A stretch of 5,295 nucleotides of DNA, taken from contig PKUI01000158.1 in the NCBI GenBank assembly GCA_002869605.1, positions 1 through 5,295 on the forward strand, in the 5' to 3' direction. A program made the translations under genes and the position numbers. This stretch comes from Desulfuromonas sp. GTDB lineage: Bacteria > Desulfobacterota > Desulfuromonadia > Desulfuromonadales > SZUA-401. Positions 1 to 5,265 of this stretch are shown in pieces (positions within the stretch are counted from its first letter, which is position 1; every line of letters begins with the position of its first letter). Under the pieces are notes generated by a model that searched no databases, had not been told where the DNA came from, and was given only the letters and a program-made list of their open reading frames with translations.

Positions 1-1
1 A

Positions 2-280
2 ACCGCCCACCTGCTTCCGGCAAAAGTCATGCAGGTCAACGAAATCATCGAGAACCCCGAACCGGGCACAAGCCCGATTGGTGAAAAGGGCATACTCGTC
101 GAACTCGATGAAAACCCGGAGGTTATGGCCAACTGGACAGTTGTAACGCTCGAATATTATAAATACCCGACACCGAAGGTAATAACCTACGAGGTTTTAT
201 CCACGCAGAAGCAGATAACCGTCAACTATCATGCGGTTGCCGTGAAGCTCGATGGCGATCTCTCCACGTACATTCAGTAA
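2..280 (+). CDS. 3' end of an unrecognised protein (partial at left edge)
   Basis: The frame is open from the left edge of the window to a TAA at 278-280. The first ATG is at 29, but nothing like a Shine-Dalgarno sequence precedes it, and the upstream codons read sensibly (TAHLLPAKV), so this is more likely the C-terminal part of a longer gene than a complete 83-aa protein. The visible part has no membrane segment and no Cys. It is rich in Val, Tyr and Thr in alternating patterns (VITYEVL, ITVNYHAVAVKL), which suggests a beta-sheet-rich soluble domain. Acidic, Pro-containing stretches (ENPEPG, DENPEV) come first. Base composition is visibly less GC-rich than the genes that follow. I do not recognise the family. 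It lies 130 bp before the next gene on the same strand, with no clear terminator between, so it could be co-transcribed with it. Confidence 0.5.
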   Translation, partial: TAHLLPAKVMQVNEIIENPEPGTSPIGEKGILVELDENPEVMANWTVVTLEYYKYPTPKVITYEVLSTQKQITVNYHAVAVKLDGDLSTYIQ

Positions 281-410
281 CCAGAAAAGCAAAGGGACGA
301 AACATGCGCCAGGGATCCCCGTCAGTTTTTCAATAAAACCGTGTAGGTGTCACCTGCTTCTCTGAAACCTTAACCACAACACCCACCATCACCTGAATGG
401 AGAATCCGGT

Positions 411-1010
411 ATGAAGAAATTCCTCCGCGAGAACCCCACCATCGCCTTTGGCCTTGGTCTGCCCCTGTTACTCGTTGTCGTCTTCCTGCTGGTTTCGGGC
501 ATCCCCGCGTTGCTGGTGGACGACCCGCAATACGACCTGCTTTACGCCACGAATTATTACACCTACCAGCATGGCGTACAGGTTTCCGTGGTGGACAAGA
601 AGGTGCAGATCGTCTACCAGGGCAGCGTACTGAACAACCAGAAACCCCGCATCTGGCGTTATGACGCCAAGACCGGGGCGGTGAGAGAAATCGCTTACCT
701 GCTGCCGCCCGGGCTTACCCCGCAGGGGAACCCTGCCAACCCCGAGGATGCTTCGAAAATATCGGCCATCGAGGCTCCCGACCTTGCAGGCTTAACGGTC
801 GACTCGTCGAACATCGCTCCGGACGGCTATACCTTCAGCGTCGGAAGTGAGCGCTATGCCAACCACCTGTTTGGCGAACTGTTCTACTCTTCGCGTTACC
901 GCTACGAGGCGGTGCTGTCCAAAAAAGGGCGCAGCGTCCGCCTGCCGAACGCCGACGGCACCTACTACCGGGGCAACACCCGCTTCATCGGCTGGGTGAT
1001 CTCTCCATGA
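411..1010 (+). CDS. Membrane-anchored, probably periplasmic protein of unknown function (199 aa)
   Basis: ATG at 411 is preceded by GGAGA at 399-403 with a 7-nt spacer, which fixes the start. The protein has a short basic N-terminus (MKKFLREN), one strongly hydrophobic segment at about residues 12-36, then about 160 polar residues. This is the pattern of a signal anchor with the rest outside the cytoplasm. The segment ends without a lipobox Cys or a convincing AxA cleavage site, so an uncleaved anchor is favoured. The soluble part has repeated aromatic beta-like stretches (YATNYYTYQHGVQVSVV, IWRYDAKTGAVREI, PDGYTFSVG, YYRGNTRFIGWVI). IWRYDAKTGAVREI resembles one blade of a beta-propeller-like repeat, but there is no full repeat series. 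Its stop overlaps the start of the next gene (ATGA at 1007-1010), so the two are probably translationally coupled and may act together. No known function is recognised; it could be an accessory envelope protein for its polytopic neighbour. Confidence 0.85.
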   Translation: MKKFLRENPTIAFGLGLPLLLVVVFLLVSGIPALLVDDPQYDLLYATNYYTYQHGVQVSVVDKKVQIVYQGSVLNNQKPRIWRYDAKTGAVREIAYLLPPGLTPQGNPANPEDASKISAIEAPDLAGLTVDSSNIAPDGYTFSVGSERYANHLFGELFYSSRYRYEAVLSKKGRSVRLPNADGTYYRGNTRFIGWVISP

Positions 1011-2203
1011 TGTCGCTACTGATCATCATCGTCATCCTGCTGTTGCTCGGTGGTGGTATCTGGGGCTGGCCACTAGTGGCCGGAGCTCTCGGCCTATCGA
1101 GCGTCACCGATAAGGCCGGTGCTCTGCGACACATCGTGCAGTTGATGAACACCTACGACATTACACTGAGCGACATCCGCATCGCCGAAGACGAAGCGGC
1201 CATGGCCAGCACCACGACCTCAAAACGCAGCAAGGGGGATATTGCCAAGACCCTGTTCGCCTACCTCGGCGCAATCTTCATCTTTGCCGGGGTCGCCACC
1301 TATGTCTCCACGTTCTGGGACAGCATGGGCAGCGTGATGCGCATCCTGGTTACTCTTGGCATTGGCTACGTGCTGCTGGTGGTGCTGGTTTCGGCCCTGC
1401 ATGAAAACAAGTTCCCCAAGCTGATCCTGCCGCTGACCCTGGCCTGCGTGTTTATGATGAGCGGCGGCTGGTTCGTGTTCATCCACGAACTCTTCCCGCA
1501 GGGCAACGACTGGCGTGTCGCCGCGCTGTTCGTGTTCGGGGTGATGACCCTGCACCAGGGGGCACTGTTCGCCCGGTACCGACGCACGGTGCTGCTGTTC
1601 ACGGCACTCTGCTTTACCTACAGCTTCATGGATGTGGGCTTCGACCTACTCGGCTTCCTGTTCGGTTGGACCGCGGTGATTCTCGGCGCCTCGCTGTTTC
1701 TGGTCGGAACCGCGCTGGAAAAAACCGCGCACCACCGTTCCCTTGCCGAACCGGCCTTGCTGGTCGGACTCTGCTGGATGAACAGTGGCCTGTTCGACCG
1801 CCTCGCCGCGTTCAGCTCCGCCAACTGGGCCAGCGTGATCACCGGCCTGTGCATCTGCCTGGCCGCCTACGGCATGCACAAGGCACAGCGCTATCCACGC
1901 CTGATCGCGCTCGGTTACTTCTTTGGTTCGCTGATGGCCTATGCCGGTCTGTTCGACCTCGTACAGGAGAGTCCCGTAGAGCTCCTCTTTCTGGCGGTTA
2001 CGGCTTCGGTCCTCTACATTTGCGTTGTCCTGCAAAGCCGGGCGCTACTGTTCACCACGGTCATCGCGATGCTCAGTTTTATCGGCTACTTCACCGGGAA
2101 GCATTTTGCTCACTCGCTCGGCTGGCCGGTTACGCTGGTGCTCATCGGGGTGGCATTTCTCGGTGTCGGGGCGATTGCCATCAGGGTCAAGAAGAATATA
2201 TAG
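1007..2203 (+). CDS. Polytopic inner-membrane protein, DUF2157-like (398 aa)
   Basis: Starts with ATGATG at 1007, overlapping the TGA of the preceding gene by 4 nt, and ends in TAG at 2201-2203. One hydrophobic helix lies at about residues 3-29. A hydrophilic stretch at about 30-78 follows, rich in Asp, Glu, Ser and Thr. From about residue 81 to 392 there is a dense series of some 10-12 hydrophobic helices with very short loops. The segment around residues 80-120 (AKTLFAYLGAIFIFAGV, then a Trp-containing turn and an Arg-led helix) resembles the start of the membrane part of DUF2157-type proteins, which have an N-terminal cytoplasmic segment followed by many helices. There are no heme, metal or nucleotide motifs and no conserved charged residues within helices that would point to a transporter class. 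Function is unknown; coupling with the anchored protein upstream suggests a two-component envelope complex. Assignment to DUF2157 is tentative; the existence of the gene is not in doubt. Confidence 0.85.
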   Translation: MMSLLIIIVILLLLGGGIWGWPLVAGALGLSSVTDKAGALRHIVQLMNTYDITLSDIRIAEDEAAMASTTTSKRSKGDIAKTLFAYLGAIFIFAGVATYVSTFWDSMGSVMRILVTLGIGYVLLVVLVSALHENKFPKLILPLTLACVFMMSGGWFVFIHELFPQGNDWRVAALFVFGVMTLHQGALFARYRRTVLLFTALCFTYSFMDVGFDLLGFLFGWTAVILGASLFLVGTALEKTAHHRSLAEPALLVGLCWMNSGLFDRLAAFSSANWASVITGLCICLAAYGMHKAQRYPRLIALGYFFGSLMAYAGLFDLVQESPVELLFLAVTASVLYICVVLQSRALLFTTVIAMLSFIGYFTGKHFAHSLGWPVTLVLIGVAFLGVGAIAIRVKKNI

Positions 2204-2286
2204 CCCGGTGAGTTCGCGACAATAACCTACGGCGTGACGTTTTCAAGGTAAGCTCATTGCATTTCACAACAGCCTTAACAGGGACC

Positions 2287-2329
2287 GAACAGAAAAAGCT
2301 CCGCGTTTTTCGCGGAGCTTTTTCTGTTC
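2287..2329. terminator. Bidirectional intrinsic terminator
   Basis: A perfect 19-bp inverted repeat (arms 2287-2305 and 2311-2329) surrounds a 5-nt loop. The inner 9 bp are GC-rich (AGCTCCGCG with CGCGGAGCT) and the outer part contains an A5 run on the left and a T5 run on the right. Each strand therefore reads as a GC hairpin followed by a T tract. It lies 83 bp after the stop of the plus-strand pair and 36 bp after the stop of the minus-strand oxidase operon, exactly where convergent transcripts should end. Confidence 0.93.
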
Positions 2330-2365
2330 ATGTGAACAATAGAACCCTCGGCAGGGTCACCGGGG

Positions 2366-2470
2366 TTAAAAATACAGACCGTTCTTCAGGGTAACCACCA
2401 CGCCGATGCCGGCGACAATCACCAGCCACGCCAACAGGAGAAACACCGCCACTCTGCCTAGTTTATCCAT
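2366..2470 (-). CDS. 34-aa single-helix membrane protein, candidate small subunit of the cytochrome bd-like oxidase
   Basis: The minus strand after the subunit II gene reads TAAGGAGG, CG, ATGATG. Starting at the second ATG (2470) gives an AAGGAGG site with 5-nt spacing and a 34-aa protein ending in TAA at 2366-2368. The first ATG (2473) adds one Met but leaves only 2 nt after GGAGG. The protein begins MDKLGRVAVFLLL, has one hydrophobic helix at about residues 6-27 (with Trp15), and ends in a short polar tail TLKNGLYF. Known cytochrome bd oxidases carry one-helix accessory subunits of this size: CydX (about 37 aa) and CydH/CydY, which pack against CydA and stabilise or shield hemes. The position as last gene of the operon, the strong ribosome binding site and the single helix support a similar structural role. 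I see no clear sequence similarity to CydX, so the assignment rests on context and architecture. Confidence 0.78.
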   Translation of the reverse strand: MDKLGRVAVFLLLAWLVIVAGIGVVVTLKNGLYF

Positions 2471-2480
2471 CATCGCCTCC

Positions 2481-3578
2481 TTATACCTGTTCACCACGGC
2501 CCGACTTGAACGCGATCATCAGCGGATACGCCATCACCACCAGTCCTCCGACAAAGGTCGCCAGAAACAGCAGGGTACTACCCCAATCGAGCTGTACCGG
2601 GTACTGGTAAATTGAGTAATCGAACGGTTTCAGGTAGACCATGCGAAGCGCCTCACGGGTAACACCCATAGCCAGCACGGTGACGATGCTGGTCAGGGCC
2701 GCCCACGGTGCCCGCTCGAGCGGACGGTAGCTGATCCAGAACAACAAGCCGATGGCGATCAGTGCCACCAGCAGTCCGAAATGGAAGGCCGGATGAGCGA
2801 GAAAATTCAATTCGCCGGGGATTTCGAAGAACCACCAGAAACCGAAAGCCATCTGCACAACCAGGGCGAGGCGCATGATCCCGGCGCCAAGTATTGCCGT
2901 CCACTCGAGGTAATCGCGATCACTGCCGGGCCGTCGTGCGAAATACCAGGCGTAGAGCATCAACAGGATGCCGACATTGACCAACGCCGGCGCCATGAAG
3001 TGGCCGAAACGGCCGATGGAAAAGCCGTGAAACGCCCACCCCGAGGTGGCCAGCTCACCGCTACCGGAAAACCATCCGGCCCAGCTTTGCGGTTGCAGAC
3101 CTTCCATGTGGAGCATATGCATAATCGTACCGGCCCCCACCACCGCGGCGATGCTGAACAGACAGGCCTTCAGCCCCCAGCGGGGTTGCTCGGCGCTGCG
3201 CAGGTAAAAAACATACGCCGCCAGAAAAGCGAGGGTCACCAGCAGCAAGAAGACCATCGCCCACCAGGCGCTGAGCAGGTTGGCGCTGTACCAGAGCGGA
3301 TCGTAGATGGTCTGCACGAACAGCAGCGGCGCCACGCCGAGCACAATCGCCACCGACAGAATCACCGTCACGCCGCGTGCCAGGGCATGGGCCAGGCGCA
3401 GCGGGTAGCCCTTACCAGAGAAGCGCCCCCACAACGCCAGCAGCAACGACCCCACCACCAGGTTGATCATCACGATATGCAGGGCAAAGGTCAGAACCAT
3501 CAAACCCTGGAACACCACGGGATAAAAAGGCAGCCCCATCGGGTCACGCAGGCTATTGATAAAAACAGACATATCCAT
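2481..3578 (-). CDS. Cytochrome bd superfamily membrane subunit II, CydA-core paralog (365 aa)
   Basis: ATG at 3578 has AGGAG at 3590-3586, 7 nt upstream. The next ATG, two codons in, would be 13 nt away. About nine helices are visible: roughly residues 18-50, 65-88, 104-126, 136-158, 190-213, 225-251, 263-282, 291-308 and 333-357. The first eight line up by eye with subunit I, encoded just upstream. H34 matches subunit I H23 (same His-8 residues-Gly spacing), GVAPLLF matches GVGIWF, and REALRMVYL (308-316) matches RENIRRPYL. The two helix-3 glutamates of subunit I are replaced (F110, A117). It has its own intramembrane His residues: H154 and H157 in helix 4, H193 in helix 5 (where E. coli CydA has the b558 ligand H186), and H262 and H266 in helix 7. 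It probably pairs with subunit I in the inner membrane as the CydB-position partner and may bind a b heme of its own. It starts 25 bp after subunit I. The oxidase role comes from context; alternatives are a structural pseudo-subunit or an electron-transfer subunit. Confidence 0.87.
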   Translation of the reverse strand: MDMSVFINSLRDPMGLPFYPVVFQGLMVLTFALHIVMINLVVGSLLLALWGRFSGKGYPLRLAHALARGVTVILSVAIVLGVAPLLFVQTIYDPLWYSANLLSAWWAMVFLLLVTLAFLAAYVFYLRSAEQPRWGLKACLFSIAAVVGAGTIMHMLHMEGLQPQSWAGWFSGSGELATSGWAFHGFSIGRFGHFMAPALVNVGILLMLYAWYFARRPGSDRDYLEWTAILGAGIMRLALVVQMAFGFWWFFEIPGELNFLAHPAFHFGLLVALIAIGLLFWISYRPLERAPWAALTSIVTVLAMGVTREALRMVYLKPFDYSIYQYPVQLDWGSTLLFLATFVGGLVVMAYPLMIAFKSGRGEQV

Positions 3579-3603
3579 CGTGTTACTCCTGAAAATTTAT
3601 AGG

Positions 3604-4950
3604 CTACTCGTCACCGTGAACCACCCAGGCCGGGTTGCCCGGGTCGCCGCCAACGATCTGTGCCAGGTAGGACGCAGCGGCACGCGTTTCCTGCTCCGTA
3701 CCGGCAAACGGCGGCATATAGCCCGAGTCTGCGAGGTCGGGGAGCATATCGGCAATATCGACGGCATCGACCCCCTCGAGAATTCCGACCAGCGAGTTCC
3801 TCCCGCCCGCTTCCAGGGTATGGCAGGCGAGACACTCGAGCTTGACCAGGGCCTCACCGGCGAGTCCGCTGTTCTCCGCGTCCAGCCCGGCCTGCGTTGT
3901 AGAAACGAAGCCATAGTGGCTCAGCAGCCCCTCGGCGTTGAATTTTTCCACCTCGGAACTGATCCCCTTGGCCACCAGGTCGTGACCGACGATCTGGTTG
4001 GAGTACATGTACCCCGGGATCAAGTAAGGACGGCGGATGTTTTCGCGCACGCTCTCGCCACCGAGGATGCCGGTAAACAGCACCACCATCATCAGCGTAG
4101 CCACCGGCCACGGCACCAGCCAACCGCCACCAACGGCGAGCAGCGCAAAGTAGCCCGCCATGACCACCGCCACAACCAACGCCAGCTTGAACATGAAACC
4201 GGCATAGGCAAGGTTGGCGAGATTCTCGAGCGCATACGCGGGCAAGGTCTGGTAGTACCAGAGGGCAAAAATGCCGCTTGCCACCAGGCTGACCAGTCCC
4301 CAACGCCCGGCCATTTTACGAATCGTGTCGCGCCCCCCGTTTTTAAGGGTTGCCGCCACAATGGCGGCGTAGGCGGAGGAGATCGCAAACATCATCGCGG
4401 TGCGGAACAGCAGCTGCGGCCAGTAGGTCTGGTTGAAGAAACCGTCAAAAAAGTTACCGGTTTCGGGCCAGGTGCCGGGGGTCATCATGAAGCCGAGGAT
4501 TCCGGTGATCACCACCATGCTCAACCATGCGGCCAGCGCATAGATCAGGCCGATGCGCAGATGCGTGGTCGGCTTCACCTTGCCGAAGGTGTAGTAGTAG
4601 ACATAGATCGCCGCAATCTCAATAACGAAGAAGACCCACTCCGTAGCCCACCCCCACACGTAGTTGTGAATCAGTCCCGAAATCGCCCGCGGGCTGATCA
4701 CAGTAGCGGCGAACCAGATGCCGACCCCGGTGAGTGATCCGGTAACGAAACAGAAGATCAGGATCGAAAGGGTGAAGCGCTTGAGGAACTCGAGCAGTTC
4801 GGGCCGCTCGTCGCGGTAGGCCTTGCGTTCGATAAGCCACGCCATCCAGAACGCCCCGGTAGCGACATGGCTCGGCAGGATGTGGAAACTGGCGATAGCG
4901 GCAATCAGCAGCGGACCTCCGAAATAGGGGACCTCGAAGATGGGATACAC
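3604..4950 (-). CDS. Cytochrome bd-like oxygen reductase subunit I fused to a C-terminal cytochrome c domain (448 aa)
   Basis: The start is GTG at 4950. An in-frame TAA lies six codons upstream with no other start codon between, and AGGAG precedes it by 6 nt. About eight helices span residues 10-298, followed by a soluble domain (300-448). Compared by eye with E. coli CydA, H23 matches H19, E104 and E111 match E99 and E107 (spacing 7 instead of 8), and E303 followed by IRRPY matches E445 followed by GRQPW. These are active-site heme residues. The b558 ligands are gone: there is no His at all from 131 to 322, R183 lies at the H186 place and A257 at the M393 place. The large Q-loop between helices 6 and 7 is reduced to a short turn, so classical quinol binding is unlikely. 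The C-terminal domain has CLACH (373-377) and a distal Met in MPPFAGT (M412), typical of class I cytochrome c. With eight helices and a periplasmic N-terminus, this domain faces the periplasm. Likely role: O2 reduction fed by heme c, as in the non-quinol families of the cytochrome bd superfamily. Reduction of another small molecule cannot be excluded. Confidence 0.88.
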   Translation of the reverse strand: MYPIFEVPYFGGPLLIAAIASFHILPSHVATGAFWMAWLIERKAYRDERPELLEFLKRFTLSILIFCFVTGSLTGVGIWFAATVISPRAISGLIHNYVWGWATEWVFFVIEIAAIYVYYYTFGKVKPTTHLRIGLIYALAAWLSMVVITGILGFMMTPGTWPETGNFFDGFFNQTYWPQLLFRTAMMFAISSAYAAIVAATLKNGGRDTIRKMAGRWGLVSLVASGIFALWYYQTLPAYALENLANLAYAGFMFKLALVVAVVMAGYFALLAVGGGWLVPWPVATLMMVVLFTGILGGESVRENIRRPYLIPGYMYSNQIVGHDLVAKGISSEVEKFNAEGLLSHYGFVSTTQAGLDAENSGLAGEALVKLECLACHTLEAGGRNSLVGILEGVDAVDIADMLPDLADSGYMPPFAGTEQETRAAASYLAQIVGGDPGNPAWVVHGDE

Positions 4951-4956
4951 GGCGAA

Positions 4957-4961
4957 CTCCT
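4957..4961 (-). promoter_or_regulatory. Ribosome binding site that decides the GTG start of subunit I
   Basis: AGGAG on the minus strand, 6 nt before GTG at 4950. An in-frame TAA at 4968-4966 and the lack of any ATG, GTG or TTG in the five codons between leave this GTG as the only workable start. Confidence 0.85.
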
Positions 4962-4999
4962 GTCTTTAATGAGATTAATCAGGTGAGCAATTCTACGAC

Positions 5000-5027
5000 A
5001 GTCTAGCGTTATTTAAGGAGAATTCAA
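5000..5027 (-). promoter_or_regulatory. Candidate sigma70-type promoter of the oxidase operon
   Basis: On the minus strand TTGAAT (5027-5022) is followed after 16 bp by TAGACT (5005-5000). Each matches four of six consensus positions. Transcription would start near 4993, giving a leader of about 43 nt before the GTG. The surrounding AT-rich stretch (4970-5030) is the only one in front of the operon. A short palindrome GATTAATC at 4973-4980 lies in the leader. It does not match the FNR/ANR consensus (TTGAT-N4-ATCAA), so oxygen control cannot be read from this sequence. Confidence 0.4.
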
Positions 5028-5072
5028 GCTTCTTCTTGCCCTCCCATGCTCCGAAACAGATCACGGCGCGAA

Positions 5073-5121
5073 ATTGTGCCACCCTGACAGACACGGCACA
5101 TCCAAGCACAATCGCGGCACA
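5073..5121. repeat. Cluster of TGTGCC/GGCACA motifs, possible activator binding sites
   Basis: TGTGCC occurs at 5075-5080 and its reverse complement GGCACA at 5095-5100 and 5116-5121. A further 7-bp inverted pair is ATTGTGC (5073-5079) with GCACAAT (5106-5112). The two GGCACA copies sit in a longer similar context (CACGGCACA and CGCGGCACA), and a related CACGGCGCG lies at 5062-5070. The cluster is about 80-130 bp upstream of the sigma54-type promoter, the usual distance for an enhancer-binding activator. Binding is an inference; the motifs are short. Confidence 0.35.
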
Positions 5122-5201
5122 CCATGCTCCCTTAGCAAAACCCTTTCGCACTTTGGATCGCATAAAGTCGCGGCTATTCGCTCTTTCTTTGTCGTAATAT
5201 A

Positions 5202-5218
5202 TTGGCGCGGTATTTGCT
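5202..5218 (+). promoter_or_regulatory. Sigma54 (RpoN)-type -24/-12 promoter
   Basis: TTGGCGCGGTATTTGCT matches the sigma54 consensus YTGGCACGRNNNTTGCW at every defined base except one (A to G at the sixth position). The invariant GG (5204-5205) and GC (5216-5217) have the required 10 bp between them. Transcription would start near 5229, leaving a leader of about 37 nt before the ATG at 5266. It therefore drives the response-regulator gene, and would need a bacterial enhancer-binding protein. Confidence 0.75.
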
Positions 5219-5265
5219 CACAGCATAAGTATGTTTGTCTTTACCTTACCTATGGGAGCAGAGAT

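Larger units (their letters stand above)
4951..5265. other. Divergent intergenic region between oxidase operon and response regulator
   Basis: This 315-bp stretch has no convincing gene on either strand. Its left third is AT-rich and carries the leader and the promoter candidate of the oxidase operon. The middle (5044-5130) holds repeated short motifs, including CCATGCTCC twice (5044-5052 and 5122-5130) and the TGTGCC/GGCACA cluster. The right third carries the sigma54-type promoter and the leader of the response-regulator gene. The layout puts the two transcription units back to back with room for shared control. Confidence 0.7.

Noticed and set aside
345..355. AGGTG-T-CACCT palindrome before the 199-aa protein gene
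   Set aside because: Short, with no promoter hexamers recognisable around it; possible operator but not supportable from sequence alone.
8..360. CACCTGCTTC repeated at 8-17 and 351-360
   Set aside because: A 10-bp repeat is expected several times by chance in a window of this size and nothing else in the flanks matches.
1646..2035. 129-aa minus-strand frame inside the polytopic membrane protein gene
   Set aside because: Antisense shadow with biased polar composition; the plus-strand gene has coupled start and coherent helices.
1666..2211. 181-aa plus-strand frame overlapping the polytopic membrane protein gene
   Set aside because: Arg/Pro-rich out-of-frame reading of the same gene, with no ribosome site.
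181..2231. AATAACCTACG at 181-191 and 2221-2231
   Set aside because: An isolated 11-bp match without extended similarity; chance is sufficient, and it is not a sign of a mobile element.
2781..3602. 273-aa open frame on the plus strand opposite subunit II
   Set aside because: It lies fully antisense to a gene with clear membrane and family features. Its product is full of His, Gln and Arg, as expected from reading a GC-rich membrane-protein gene backwards, and it has no domain.
3556..4737. 393-aa open frame on the plus strand opposite subunit I
   Set aside because: Same reason: it is antisense to the cytochrome gene, His/Gln/Arg-rich and low in hydrophobic order, and its start lies inside the leader of subunit II.
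4973..4980. GATTAATC as a possible FNR/ANR site in front of the oxidase
   Set aside because: It lacks the TTGAT-N4-ATCAA spacing and outer bases of the consensus, and it lies downstream of the predicted transcription start.
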